A DNA stretch of 56,735 nt from JADJPL01 sp964607915 (GTDB taxonomy: Bacteria > Bacteroidota > Bacteroidia > Chitinophagales > Saprospiraceae), in the NCBI GenBank assembly GCA_964607915.1, contig CAZSMU010000006.1:1-56735 (forward strand), read 5' to 3'. The position numbers and the translations under genes were made by a program. Within the stretch, counting starts at the first letter, position 1, and the number at the start of each line of letters is the position of its first letter. Positions 17,789-25,194 of this stretch are shown here, piece by piece. The notes below the pieces were generated by a model. That model searched no databases, had not been told where the DNA came from, and saw nothing but the letters and a program-made list of their open reading frames with translations.

Positions 17789-18538
17789 TTAGAATGCGTG
17801 AATGGTATCGGCTATTTCCAGCAGTAAATCCGGTTGATTTTCAAGGGCGGCTCCGACGACTACGAGGTCAGCTCCGGCCCGAAGCGCCTGGTCAACCTGG
17901 CGGGGGGTTTTGAGTCCTCCCCCTACGAGTAGAGGAAGGGAGATAGACTGGCTTACCTGACGAATCATGTCCGGGGGAACCGGTTGCTTAGCACCGCTGC
18001 CGGCGTCGAGGTAGATGGTTTTCAGGCCTAGCATTTCCCCGGCGAGGGCGGTGCATACGGCTATTTCCGGTTTTTCAGCCGGAATAGGTGCGGTATTGCT
18101 CATATAGTTGGCGCTGCTGGTTTTGCCACCTTCTACCAGGATATAGCCAGTTGCAATTACCTCTATCCCCGAAGCTTTGATATAAGGAGCAGCGACCACG
18201 TGGTGCCCGATGAGGAATTCGGGATTTCGGCCGGAAATCAGAGAGAGGAAGAGCAGGGCATCTGCGTTTTTGCTTAACTGAAGCGGGCTTCCGGGGAAAA
18301 GGACTAAAGGAATACCCGCAGCAGATTGTCGCAGCAGGCGGAGACAATCGTCGAGCTGGTCGTCTAAGAGCAGGCTTCCACCCAGAAAAAAGTAGTCCAC
18401 AGAGGCCGACTGAGCGAGCTCCAGAAGCCGGGGTAACTGTTGGGTGCGGATTTTATCGGGGTCTATCAGTACGGCGAGCTGTTTGCTCGCTTTGGATTTT
18501 GCGACGGCCAGTGAACGGTAAATCGGCGATGGCAACAT
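17789..18538 (-). CDS. Geranylgeranylglyceryl phosphate synthase family (PcrB-like)
   Basis: A 249-residue TIM-barrel prenyltransferase that joins a polyprenyl diphosphate to glycerol-1-phosphate. Motifs: AVLIDPDK (22-29), DYFFLGGS near 48, the GYILVEGGKTSS loop near 131, YLDAGSGAKQPVP near 176, and the phosphate-binding LLVGGGLKTP and ADLVVVGAALEN. Bacteroidota members of group II are known to make GGGP in vitro, although their cellular lipid product is unclear. Followed by rsgA after 3 bp; hypC lies 82 bp upstream on the same strand. Confidence 0.93.
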   Translation of the reverse strand: MLPSPIYRSLAVAKSKASKQLAVLIDPDKIRTQQLPRLLELAQSASVDYFFLGGSLLLDDQLDDCLRLLRQSAAGIPLVLFPGSPLQLSKNADALLFLSLISGRNPEFLIGHHVVAAPYIKASGIEVIATGYILVEGGKTSSANYMSNTAPIPAEKPEIAVCTALAGEMLGLKTIYLDAGSGAKQPVPPDMIRQVSQSISLPLLVGGGLKTPRQVDQALRAGADLVVVGAALENQPDLLLEIADTIHAF

Positions 18539-18620
18539 TCAGGAACCTGGTTTATCTGAGCGCGGAAGCCGCGCAGTCATTTTTCAGGCCCAAGTTACGG
18601 GAAAAAATCGAAATGATGCT

Positions 18621-18881
18621 TCAAGGGCTTTCAGAGGAGTGGAGTTCGTCGACTTCGCCGATTTGTTTCAGGTAGTTAAAGGTCAGTTGTGCTTCTTTTT
18701 CGTCAACGATACCAATAGCCACCCCGACATGAACGAGTACATAGTCGCCTATGCCGGCTTCCGGGATCATAGACAGGTTGACCTCTTTTAGAATACCGCC
18801 AAACGAAACGTTTGCAATGCGAAACGTTTCGTCTAACTGAGCGCGGATATCGATTATTTTACCAGGTATAGCGAGACACAT
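18621..18881 (-). CDS. hypC: Hydrogenase maturation chaperone HypC
   Basis: An 86-residue protein starting MCLAIPGKI, the HypC/HupF signature; Cys2 is the conserved residue that carries the Fe(CN)2CO precursor with HypD. It hands the iron group to the hydrogenase large subunit. The frame is open upstream, but the family start MC..P fixes translation at 18881, 37 bp after the hypB stop. The partner HypD, with HypE and HypF, is not in this window. The tail ends with a short acidic stretch. Confidence 0.95.
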   Translation of the reverse strand: MCLAIPGKIIDIRAQLDETFRIANVSFGGILKEVNLSMIPEAGIGDYVLVHVGVAIGIVDEKEAQLTFNYLKQIGEVDELHSSESP

Positions 18882-18918
18882 AAGGTTTGCGGATAAGTTA
18901 GGTTTGAGGTGAGGGGGA

Positions 18919-19761
18919 TCATCGAAGATTGCGCAGCCATTGGTACCAGGCCTCCAGGCCCTGTCCGGAAGTTGTGGAGAGTTCAATAAATTCGAGGTGG
19001 TGGTTTACTTGCAGGGCATATTGCCGGGCTTTTTCCACGCTGAAGGTCACGTAGGGCAGTAAATCGATTTTATTGATAATGCACAAGTGGGCGGAATGGA
19101 ACATATCCGGGTATTTGATGGGTTTGTCGTCTCCTTCCGGAACGCTGATAATGACTACGCGTCGGTGTTCGCCGAGGTCGAAGAGAGCGGGGCATACGAG
19201 GTTGCCTACATTTTCAATCGCCACCATACTGTTGGGGGTGGGATCGAGTTTTTTGAGGGCATGGGCAATCATTTCGGCGTCGAGGTGGCAGCCTTTACCT
19301 GTATTGATTTGTACGACTGGGGCGCCGGTTTCAGCGATTCGGTTGGCATCGTTCATCGTCTGCTGATCCCCTTCAATAACGCTGATGGGAAACTCAGTTT
19401 TCAGGTCGCGTAGGGTTCGCTCCAGCAAACTAGTCTTTCCTGCACCGGGCGAACTGACGAAATTCAAAGCCAGGATATTACGTGCTTCGAAGAATCCGCG
19501 GTTGCGTTCAGCGAGGAGCTGGTTCTTTTGGAGAATATCCAGTTCCAGTTGGAGTACTGTCTTCTTCTGTGGGTTTGGGCTCTGGTGGGTGTGGCTATGG
19601 CCGTACCCATGATGATGGGGCTGCCCGTGGCTATGCCCATGAGCAGGGTGGGAGTGGGACGTTGTTTCCTGTCCCGGGGCAAAATGGAGGTGCTCTTCTT
19701 CGCCTACGAGTTGAATCGTAACGGCATCGGCTGGTTGACTACATCCGCAGGTAGTACACAT
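18919..19761 (-). CDS. hypB: Hydrogenase nickel insertion GTPase HypB
   Basis: A 280-residue SIMIBI GTPase that delivers nickel to the hydrogenase large subunit with HypA. The start is set by the family N-terminus MCTTCGCS, a CxxCGC nickel site. Residues 36-59 are a histidine-rich nickel-storage stretch with 11 His in 24 residues. Then come the P-loop SSPGAGKTS (103-111), the G-domain metal site GKGCHL (Cys158, His159) with Cys190, and NKID (230-233). An open frame continues upstream of 19761, but it runs into the palindromic element at 19791-19858 and is not coding. hypA lies about 100 bp upstream on the same strand. Confidence 0.96.
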   Translation of the reverse strand: MCTTCGCSQPADAVTIQLVGEEEHLHFAPGQETTSHSHPAHGHSHGQPHHHGYGHSHTHQSPNPQKKTVLQLELDILQKNQLLAERNRGFFEARNILALNFVSSPGAGKTSLLERTLRDLKTEFPISVIEGDQQTMNDANRIAETGAPVVQINTGKGCHLDAEMIAHALKKLDPTPNSMVAIENVGNLVCPALFDLGEHRRVVIISVPEGDDKPIKYPDMFHSAHLCIINKIDLLPYVTFSVEKARQYALQVNHHLEFIELSTTSGQGLEAWYQWLRNLR

Positions 19762-19790
19762 AATGCGATTTTGGTTAAGCAGACTGGTCG

Positions 19791-19858
19791 CAAGGGAGTC
19801 ATCGGGAAAGGAAGAAGGGCTTTTTTGACCCTTGATGATTCTCCTCGTAACAAGTCTA
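19791..19858. repeat. Palindromic intergenic element, short symmetrical form
   Basis: Between hypA and hypB. Ends AGACTGGTCGCAAGGGAG and CTCCTCGTAACAAGTCTA; both arms resemble the left half of the long form, giving GAGTCATC..GATGATTCTC pairing around AAGGGCTTTTTTGACC. The hypA stop is 5 bp from its end. Confidence 0.8.
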
Positions 19859-19862
19859 ATGG

Positions 19863-20204
19863 TCAAACAATAGTTAGGGATTTAATCCGGAGTTCTTTTC
19901 CCCGGGTTACCTCTGAAAAATAGCTGCCACACGAAGGGCAGGGTTCAAACAGGGAACTTATCGGAAATGCGCGCTGGCATTCCAGGCACTTTGCAGCACC
20001 TTCGATGCGGGCGACCTCTCTTTGGCTATTTTCGAGAACGGTATGTTTAGTAGCTGCTTCCCAGGCGAATTCCAGGGCTTCCCATTCTACGCCGGCGAGG
20101 TAGCCGATTTCCAGTTCGATTGCTTCCACCCGTCTGGACTGGTGTTGTTTCACCTGATTTTCTGCAATTTCTACGATACCCAGGACGATGGATAGCTCAT
20201 GCAT
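19863..20204 (-). CDS. hypA: Hydrogenase nickel metallochaperone HypA
   Basis: A 113-residue nickel chaperone that works with HypB. The start is fixed by MHELSIV (His2 and Glu3 of the nickel site); an upstream in-frame extension crosses the repeat at 20220 and is rejected. The zinc-finger cysteines are Cys73, Cys76, Cys89 and Cys92 (CLEC and CPSC). Palindromic elements sit on both sides of the gene, about 15 bp before its start and 5 bp after its stop. Confidence 0.96.
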   Translation of the reverse strand: MHELSIVLGIVEIAENQVKQHQSRRVEAIELEIGYLAGVEWEALEFAWEAATKHTVLENSQREVARIEGAAKCLECQRAFPISSLFEPCPSCGSYFSEVTRGKELRIKSLTIV

Positions 20205-20219
20205 GGAAATTATATTTAT

Positions 20220-20375
20220 TAGACTTGTTGCGAGGGGAATGATCGAGAGGTCCCCGAGGCCCTTTTCGCCCATACTGCACCTTTTTCGGTCATATCGCTA
20301 GGCTATACCCTCAAAAAGCCTTTGGTCAAAAATGACTCTTTTTTCCCTCCTCGCTAGTCTCGCGCAGCAAGTCTA
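20220..20375 (+). repeat. Palindromic intergenic element, long form
   Basis: 156 bp between the HupE-like gene and hypA. Left end TAGACTTGTTGCGAGGGG, right end TCTCGCGCAGCAAGTCTA. The CTA at 20373-20375 is the reverse complement of the stop codon of the HupE-like gene, so that stop is part of the element. Confidence 0.9.
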
Positions 20376-20576
20376 TTTGGTATCACGGACTTTAGCCGAT
20401 CTTTTTGCAAGCATAAAAAGAAGGATGGCAAAAGTTAGCAACAAGGCAGCCGGGGCCAGGTGGCTGGGTGAGGAGAAATAGTGGAGCCAGTCATTTCCAT
20501 TGGAAGTACCGTGCCCGGGATGTGCCAGAGCCAGCGTAGGCATAGCAAGAATGAGAATCAGGATAGTGTTGCGCAT
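20373..20576 (-). CDS. Small HupE-like membrane protein
   Basis: A 67-residue protein: signal peptide (1-18, ending ALA), a mature N-terminus HPGHG (His19, His22), two further histidines (His32, His39) and one membrane helix (about 40-57) with a basic tail. HupE/UreJ nickel permeases begin after their signal peptide with a similar HPGH motif, but are about 200 residues with six helices; this is far shorter. It is probably a nickel-binding accessory protein of the hydrogenase locus (inference). A well-formed promoter lies upstream. Its stop codon TAG belongs to the end of a palindromic element. hypA follows on the same strand. Confidence 0.72.
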   Translation of the reverse strand: MRNTILILILAMPTLALAHPGHGTSNGNDWLHYFSSPSHLAPAALLLTFAILLFMLAKRSAKVRDTK

Positions 20577-20598
20577 AGGGTACAAATTTTGATAAAGG

Positions 20599-20628
20599 CA
20601 AAGATAGGTGCCCACACAAAAATTCCAA
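20599..20628 (-). promoter_or_regulatory. Bacteroidota-type promoter for the HupE-like gene and possibly hypABC
   Basis: Read on the minus strand: TTG, exactly 19 bp, then TATCTTTG, a full match to TTG/TAnnTTTG. Transcription would begin near 20590, giving a very short leader before the ATG at 20576. It may also serve hypA, hypB and hypC downstream if transcripts pass the intervening elements. Confidence 0.65.
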
Positions 20629-20704
20629 GTGATATAAATCATCGAACAGTTTGAGGAACATCAGTATAGATTCCTTTTAACATGCTTTCTTTTGTCAGGC
20701 GTAA

Positions 20705-20775
20705 TAGGCTTGTTGCGAGGGTGGAATCCTATAAGGGTTCTTTTTCCCTTCTCGCTGACCCTCGCAACAAGTCCA
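20705..20775 (+). repeat. Palindromic intergenic element, short form
   Basis: 71 bp, ends TAGGCTTGTTGCGAGGG and CCCTCGCAACAAGTCCA (16 of 17 positions inverted). It lies in the leader of the hydrogenase small subunit gene, 44 bp before its ATG. Confidence 0.88.
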
Positions 20776-20819
20776 GTTTGCCTACCACGCTATTTCTCAA
20801 CCACAAAAGCCATCCTCAA

Positions 20820-21962
20820 ATGACACTTAAATCCGAACAGAAGACGAGACCGACCTATTATGATGAACTCAGGGAGCGCGGCTACTCCCGGAGGGATTTC
20901 ATGAAATTTTGCACGTTCATGGCGGCATATCTCGGCCTGGAGAGCAGTGGTGCTGCCGAGATATCGAAAGCCTTGATGACTACGCCACGGGTTCCGGTGA
21001 TTTGGCTGCACTTTCAGGAATGCACCTGTTGCAGCGAATCCTTTATACGGTCCTCACACCCTATGGTCGCAGACATACTGCTGGACAAAATATCGCTGGA
21101 CTACACCGAGACGCTGATGGCGGCCTCGGGGCATGCGGCGGAGGCGGTCATGCAAAAGACTATGAAAGATCACTACGGGGAATACATATTATGCGTAGAA
21201 GGATCGGTTTCCGATTTTGGGGATGGAGAGTATTGTTGTATCGGTGGCCGATCATCGCGGCAGATTTTGGAGGAAGCTGCTGCGGGCGCCAAGGCGATTA
21301 TTGCATGGGGCAGTTGTGCGTGCAACGGGTGCGTACAAGCGGCGAAGCCGAACCCTACGAAGGCAACGCCTATCCACAAACTCGTTCATGGCAAGCCCAT
21401 TGTGAAAGTACCCGGATGCCCTCCTATTGGAGAAGTGATGGCCGGCACCCTAATCCATATGATTACGTTTGGCGGCCTTCCGGAATTAGACCGGGTGGGC
21501 AGACCGAAAGCATTTTACTCCAAGCGGGTACACGATAGCTGCTATCGGCGGCCGTACTATGATGCCGGTCTGTTTGTAGAAAGCTTTGACGATGAGAACG
21601 CACAGAAGGGATACTGCTTGTACAAAGTAGGCTGTAAAGGGCCGATGACTTATAATTCCTGTGGGATAATAAAGTGGAACAACGGCACGAGCTATCCCAT
21701 TCAGTCGGGACATGGGTGTTTTGGTTGTTCGGAAGAAAACTTCTGGGACAAGGGTCCGATATACCAACAGATAGCCAGCTTCCCGGGCTTTGGCATAGAA
21801 TCCAATGCCGACAAGATTGGTATGGTAGCTGCCGGCGTCGCAGTTGCTGGGGCTGCTGTACACGCCGTTGCTACGAACGTACAAAAGATGGGGTTGATCA
21901 AGAAGGCCATAGACGAAGGCAAGGAGGCGGAGAGCGAGTTGAAAAACCCATTGAGTGAATAG
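20820..21962 (+). CDS. hyaA: [NiFe] uptake hydrogenase small subunit, group 1, six-Cys proximal cluster
   Basis: The 380-residue iron-sulfur subunit passes electrons from the NiFe site to cytochrome b. A Tat signal is visible as SRRDFMKF (23-30), then a hydrophobic stretch. Proximal-cluster cysteines are Cys68, Cys71, Cys166 and Cys200; in addition Cys70 (ECTCC) and Cys171 occupy the positions of Cys19 and Cys120 of E. coli Hyd-1, the supernumerary pair of oxygen-tolerant enzymes. Cys168 is one more cysteine between them. Distal cluster: His238, Cys241, Cys266, Cys272; medial: Cys281, Cys300, Cys303. A membrane anchor helix spans about 333-354. The ATG at 20820 was chosen since the frame upstream is repeat sequence. 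Its TAG stop begins the next palindromic element. Confidence 0.96.
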   Translation: MTLKSEQKTRPTYYDELRERGYSRRDFMKFCTFMAAYLGLESSGAAEISKALMTTPRVPVIWLHFQECTCCSESFIRSSHPMVADILLDKISLDYTETLMAASGHAAEAVMQKTMKDHYGEYILCVEGSVSDFGDGEYCCIGGRSSRQILEEAAAGAKAIIAWGSCACNGCVQAAKPNPTKATPIHKLVHGKPIVKVPGCPPIGEVMAGTLIHMITFGGLPELDRVGRPKAFYSKRVHDSCYRRPYYDAGLFVESFDDENAQKGYCLYKVGCKGPMTYNSCGIIKWNNGTSYPIQSGHGCFGCSEENFWDKGPIYQQIASFPGFGIESNADKIGMVAAGVAVAGAAVHAVATNVQKMGLIKKAIDEGKEAESELKNPLSE

Positions 21963-22124
21963 ACTTGTTACGAGGGGAATCATCGCGGGGTCAAAAAGGC
22001 CCTTTTCTTCCCACACTGCGCCTTTTTGTGGTCATATAGCTGGGCTATACTCCCACAAAAAGCCTTCGCGTGGAAAGAAAATGACTCTTTTTTCCCACCT
22101 CGCTGACCCCTCGCAACAAGTCTA
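21960..22124 (+). repeat. Palindromic intergenic element, long form (type copy)
   Basis: 165 bp between the hydrogenase subunit genes. Ends TAGACTTGTTACGAGGGG and CCCCTCGCAACAAGTCTA pair at 17 of 18 positions. Inside, CTTTTTGTGG pairs with CCACAAAAAG around ATATAGCTGGGCTATA, and CCACACTGCGCC faces CCTTCGCGTGG, so nearly the whole element can fold into one imperfect hairpin. Both ends carry TA, compatible with a TA target duplication. It contains no gene. It starts within the stop codon of the small subunit gene and ends 36 bp before the large subunit ATG. Confidence 0.92.
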
Positions 22125-22160
22125 ATAATCTACCCTGTTAACCTACAACATACTTAAATC

Positions 22161-23885
22161 ATGAGTACTAATAGAATAGTAGTTGATCCTATCACCCGCA
22201 TCGAAGGCCACCTGCGTATCGAGGCCGAGATACAGGATGGGAAAGTGACCGACGTATATAGTTCCGGTACGATGGTCCGTCTGATCGAGGAAATTTTAAG
22301 AGGTCGCGACCCACGGGATGCCTGGGCTTACGTAGGCCGTGTTTGCGGCGTTTGTACTTCCATACATTCGTTGACATCTGTCCGCACGGTAGAAGATGCT
22401 TTGGGTATCGTCATACCGCCTAATGCCGAGATGGTGCGCAACCTTATGTTCGCGACCCTGTACATGCACGACCACGTGGTTCACTTTTATCATCTTCATG
22501 CCATGGATTGGGTGGATGTGGTCAATGCGCTAAAGGCCGACCCCAAGAAGACTTCGGAGTTGGCACAGAGTATTTCCAATTGGCCCAAGAGCTCGCCCGG
22601 GTACTTCTCGGATTTACAGAAGCGCATACAGCGTTTCGTAGAGAGTGGTCAGTTGGGGATTTTTGCCAATGGGTATTGGGGGCATCCCGCCTATAAGCTA
22701 CCGCCCGAAGTAAACCTGATTGGGTTGGCGCATTATCTGGAAGCGTTGGAGTGGCAGAAGGAAATCGTGAAGATTCAGGCGATATTTGGAGGGAAGAACC
22801 CACACCCCAACTATTTAGTAGGCGGCATGGCCTGTGCCATTGGCCTGGATGACGCCAGTGGAATCAATGCCGAGCGCCTGGCGTATGTGGATCAGTTGCT
22901 AAGGGAAGCCAAGACCTTCATCGAACAGGTGTATATCCCTGATTTGCTGGCGGTGGCATCGTTTTACAAAGACTGGGGGGCGATAGGTGGAGGCCTGGGT
23001 AGCTACATGTCGTACGGCGACTTGCCGATGAACGGGATTGGCGACCCCAGTAGTTTTAAATTCCCTCCGGGAGTGATACTCAACAAAGATATTAGTAAGG
23101 TGTACGATGTGGACCTTCGCCAGGACGATGAGGTACAAGAGTTTATTCAGCGGTCCTGGTACACTTACGAGGGCGGCCAGGAAAAAGGCCTTCACCCCTG
23201 GAAGGGGGAAACCGTGCTCAACTACACGGGACCCAAGCCGCCCTACGAGCATCTGGATGTAGAGGGTCAGTACAGTTTCCTAAAGACACCCCGTTGGAAA
23301 GGCAACGCGGTGGAGGTAGGGCCCTTGGCGCGCGTGTTGGTTGGTTACGCCCGCGGACGGGAAGACTACAAAGAAGTAGTAGATTCCACCTTGAGCAAAC
23401 TCGAAGTACCCGTGACTGCGTTGTTCTCCACCTTGGGGCGCACCGCCGCCCGCGGCCTGGAAACCCTCCTGATGACCGGTTGGGCGCGTGAATTCTACGA
23501 CACCTTGATTTCCAATCTGAAGAACGGCGATACCCGCATGGCCGACAGTGCGAAATTCAACCCGGAAACCTGGCCTACTCAAGCCCAGGGAGTTGGGTTT
23601 GCAGAAGCTCCGCGCGGTGCCCTTGCCCACTGGATTGTAATCGAAGAGCAGAAAATTAAGAACTATCAGCTGGTGGTTCCTACGACCTGGAACGCGTCGC
23701 CCAGGGATACCAAGGGCAATATGTCGGCGTATGAAGCAGCGCTGATGGATACACCGGTTGCCGACCCTGAAAAGCCTGTAGAGATTTTGCGTACCATACA
23801 CTCCTTTGACCCCTGCATGGCTTGTGCGGTCCACTTGTACGACGAGGAAGGGCAGCATATCAGCAGGATTAGTGTAGTAGAATAG
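22161..23885 (+). CDS. hyaB: [NiFe] uptake hydrogenase large subunit, group 1
   Basis: The 574-residue catalytic subunit binds the NiFe(CN)2CO site and splits H2. The nickel ligands are in the L1 motif RVCGVCTSIH (Cys62, Cys65) and the L2 motif DPCMACAVH (Cys552, Cys555). The conserved RIEGHLRIE segment is at 13-21. The C-terminus continues 16 residues past His558 and would be removed by the HyaD-type protease after nickel insertion. Length and motifs match group 1 membrane-bound enzymes. The protein has no export signal and would be carried by the Tat signal of the small subunit. Its TAG stop starts TAGATATGTTGCC, a degenerate version of the palindromic element end. Confidence 0.98.
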   Translation: MSTNRIVVDPITRIEGHLRIEAEIQDGKVTDVYSSGTMVRLIEEILRGRDPRDAWAYVGRVCGVCTSIHSLTSVRTVEDALGIVIPPNAEMVRNLMFATLYMHDHVVHFYHLHAMDWVDVVNALKADPKKTSELAQSISNWPKSSPGYFSDLQKRIQRFVESGQLGIFANGYWGHPAYKLPPEVNLIGLAHYLEALEWQKEIVKIQAIFGGKNPHPNYLVGGMACAIGLDDASGINAERLAYVDQLLREAKTFIEQVYIPDLLAVASFYKDWGAIGGGLGSYMSYGDLPMNGIGDPSSFKFPPGVILNKDISKVYDVDLRQDDEVQEFIQRSWYTYEGGQEKGLHPWKGETVLNYTGPKPPYEHLDVEGQYSFLKTPRWKGNAVEVGPLARVLVGYARGREDYKEVVDSTLSKLEVPVTALFSTLGRTAARGLETLLMTGWAREFYDTLISNLKNGDTRMADSAKFNPETWPTQAQGVGFAEAPRGALAHWIVIEEQKIKNYQLVVPTTWNASPRDTKGNMSAYEAALMDTPVADPEKPVEILRTIHSFDPCMACAVHLYDEEGQHISRISVVE

Positions 23886-23936
23886 ATATGTTGCCAGCGG
23901 GCGAAAACCCATTTTTAAATCTTTAAAAAATACTAT

Positions 23937-24650
23937 ATGAAAGGCCGTACGCTTCGCCGGGTCTTTGTGTGGGAACTGCCGGTCCGGATTTTTCACTGGT
24001 TGAATGCTACCGCGATTGTGGTCTTATGCGCAACGGGCTACCTGATAGGAAACCCGCCTGCGATGATGTCCAGCGCAGAGGCATCTTACCGATTTTTATT
24101 TGGTACTATACGGTTTTTGCATTTTGCAGCGGCATACGTTTTCGTATTCAATTTCCTTTTCCGTATATACTGGGGATTTGTGGGGAATAAGTATGCCCAG
24201 TGGCGCAACTTCATCCCTACAAGCCGCAGGTACTTTGACGAGATCAGGAAGGTGATACAGATAGATATTTTACTGAAACGGAGGACGGAACACCTATCGG
24301 TGGGGCATAACGCCCTGGCGGGGTTCATGTACTTTATCGTATTCATCGTTTCGGGCATCATGGCTATTACGGGGTTTGGTTTGCTGTCCGATATGAGCAG
24401 TTGGTGGTTCCCGAAAATGTTTGCCTGGGTATCTGCCTTCATGGGAGGGGATTTTGCAGTCAGGGACTGGCACCATTCGCTGATGTGGTTCTTTGTTTTA
24501 TTCACGATTATCCACGTCTATCTAGTATTTTACCATGACTATGTAGAAGGTCGGGGCGAAATTTCCTCTATGGGCGGAGGTTGGAAATTTATTGAAGAAG
24601 ACGTGTTTAAAGCGGATCAGGAAGAAGAACAGAGAGAAAAAAGAGCGTAA
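23937..24650 (+). CDS. hyaC: Ni/Fe-hydrogenase b-type cytochrome subunit
   Basis: A 237-residue membrane protein with four to five helices that anchors the hydrogenase and moves electrons to quinone through two b hemes. Candidate heme ligands are His20 (VRIFHW), His62 (RFLHFAAAY), His179/180 (DWHH) and His193 (TIIHVY), matching the HyaC/HupC pattern. The tail is charged and cytoplasmic. It follows the large subunit by 51 bp and precedes the maturation protease by 17 bp, so one operon is likely. Confidence 0.95.
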   Translation: MKGRTLRRVFVWELPVRIFHWLNATAIVVLCATGYLIGNPPAMMSSAEASYRFLFGTIRFLHFAAAYVFVFNFLFRIYWGFVGNKYAQWRNFIPTSRRYFDEIRKVIQIDILLKRRTEHLSVGHNALAGFMYFIVFIVSGIMAITGFGLLSDMSSWWFPKMFAWVSAFMGGDFAVRDWHHSLMWFFVLFTIIHVYLVFYHDYVEGRGEISSMGGGWKFIEEDVFKADQEEEQREKRA

Positions 24651-24667
24651 ATTGCGGATTTAGAGAT

Positions 24668-25162
24668 ATGGATCGAATAAATACGGATTCCATTGCCGAT
24701 ATCCTGATTTTGGGTATCGGCAATGTATTAATGGGGGACGAGGGCTTTGGAGTCCATTTTGCACGCATGATGGAGAATGAGGACTTACCTTCCGGCGTAG
24801 CGGTATTGGAAGGAGGAACGGCGGGGATGCAACTGATGGAGGCTATCGAAAGCCATCGCTATGTACTCCTGGTAGATGCCACTCTGGACAACCGACCGCC
24901 GGGTACGGTGCGAGAGATTAAACCCCGGTTTTCGAGCGACTATCCTGCGGCTATGAGCACGCACGACATCGGACTAAAGGATTTGATTTCGGGCTTGACT
25001 TTTCTTGGTAAATTGCCCGAAATCTATTTATTTGTGGTGTCGGTAGCCGAATTGCAGCCCATGTATATCGGGCTATCGCCCGAGGTGGAAGTTGCTTTGG
25101 CCGCCGTGAAAGAAAAAATACGGAATCGGATAAACCAATTGCGGGAAGAAGAAGGGAGCTGA
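24668..25162 (+). CDS. hyaD: Hydrogenase maturation protease HyaD/HupD
   Basis: The 164-residue endopeptidase cuts the C-terminal peptide off the large subunit once nickel is bound. Motifs: LGIGNVLMGDEGFGVH at 15-30 with nickel-binding Glu25, LLVDATLD with Asp70, and STHDIGL with His99, the three positions known from HybD. The final codons and the TGA stop lie in a partial palindromic element (25157-25180), so the C-terminus may have been reset by it. The next genes concern sulfur. Confidence 0.95.
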   Translation: MDRINTDSIADILILGIGNVLMGDEGFGVHFARMMENEDLPSGVAVLEGGTAGMQLMEAIESHRYVLLVDATLDNRPPGTVREIKPRFSSDYPAAMSTHDIGLKDLISGLTFLGKLPEIYLFVVSVAELQPMYIGLSPEVEVALAAVKEKIRNRINQLREEEGS

Positions 25163-25180
25163 CCCCGCGCAAGAAGTCTA
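25157..25180 (+). repeat. Partial palindromic element, right end only
   Basis: AGCTGACCCCGCGCAAGAAG followed by TCTA resembles the right end GCTGACCCCTCGCAACAAGTCTA of the long form with few differences. It includes the hyaD stop codon TGA (25160-25162). Confidence 0.6.
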
Positions 25181-25194
25181 CTAAATAACGCTGT

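Noticed and set aside
19585..19656. Possible frameshift or low-complexity insertion in hypB (HSHGQPHHHGYGHSHTH)
   Set aside because: His-rich nickel-storage stretches at this place are normal in HypB/HupN-type proteins, and the frame stays open with all G motifs downstream.
19762..19866. N-terminal extension of HypB
   Set aside because: The frame is open, but it translates the palindromic element 19791-19858; the family start MCTTCGCS fixes the gene at 19761. The same reasoning removes extensions of hypA, hypC and the small subunit.
19791..22124. CRISPR-like array from repeated sequences
   Set aside because: Repeat units are dispersed singly between genes at irregular distances, differ in length and are palindromic; there are no regular spacers and no cas genes.
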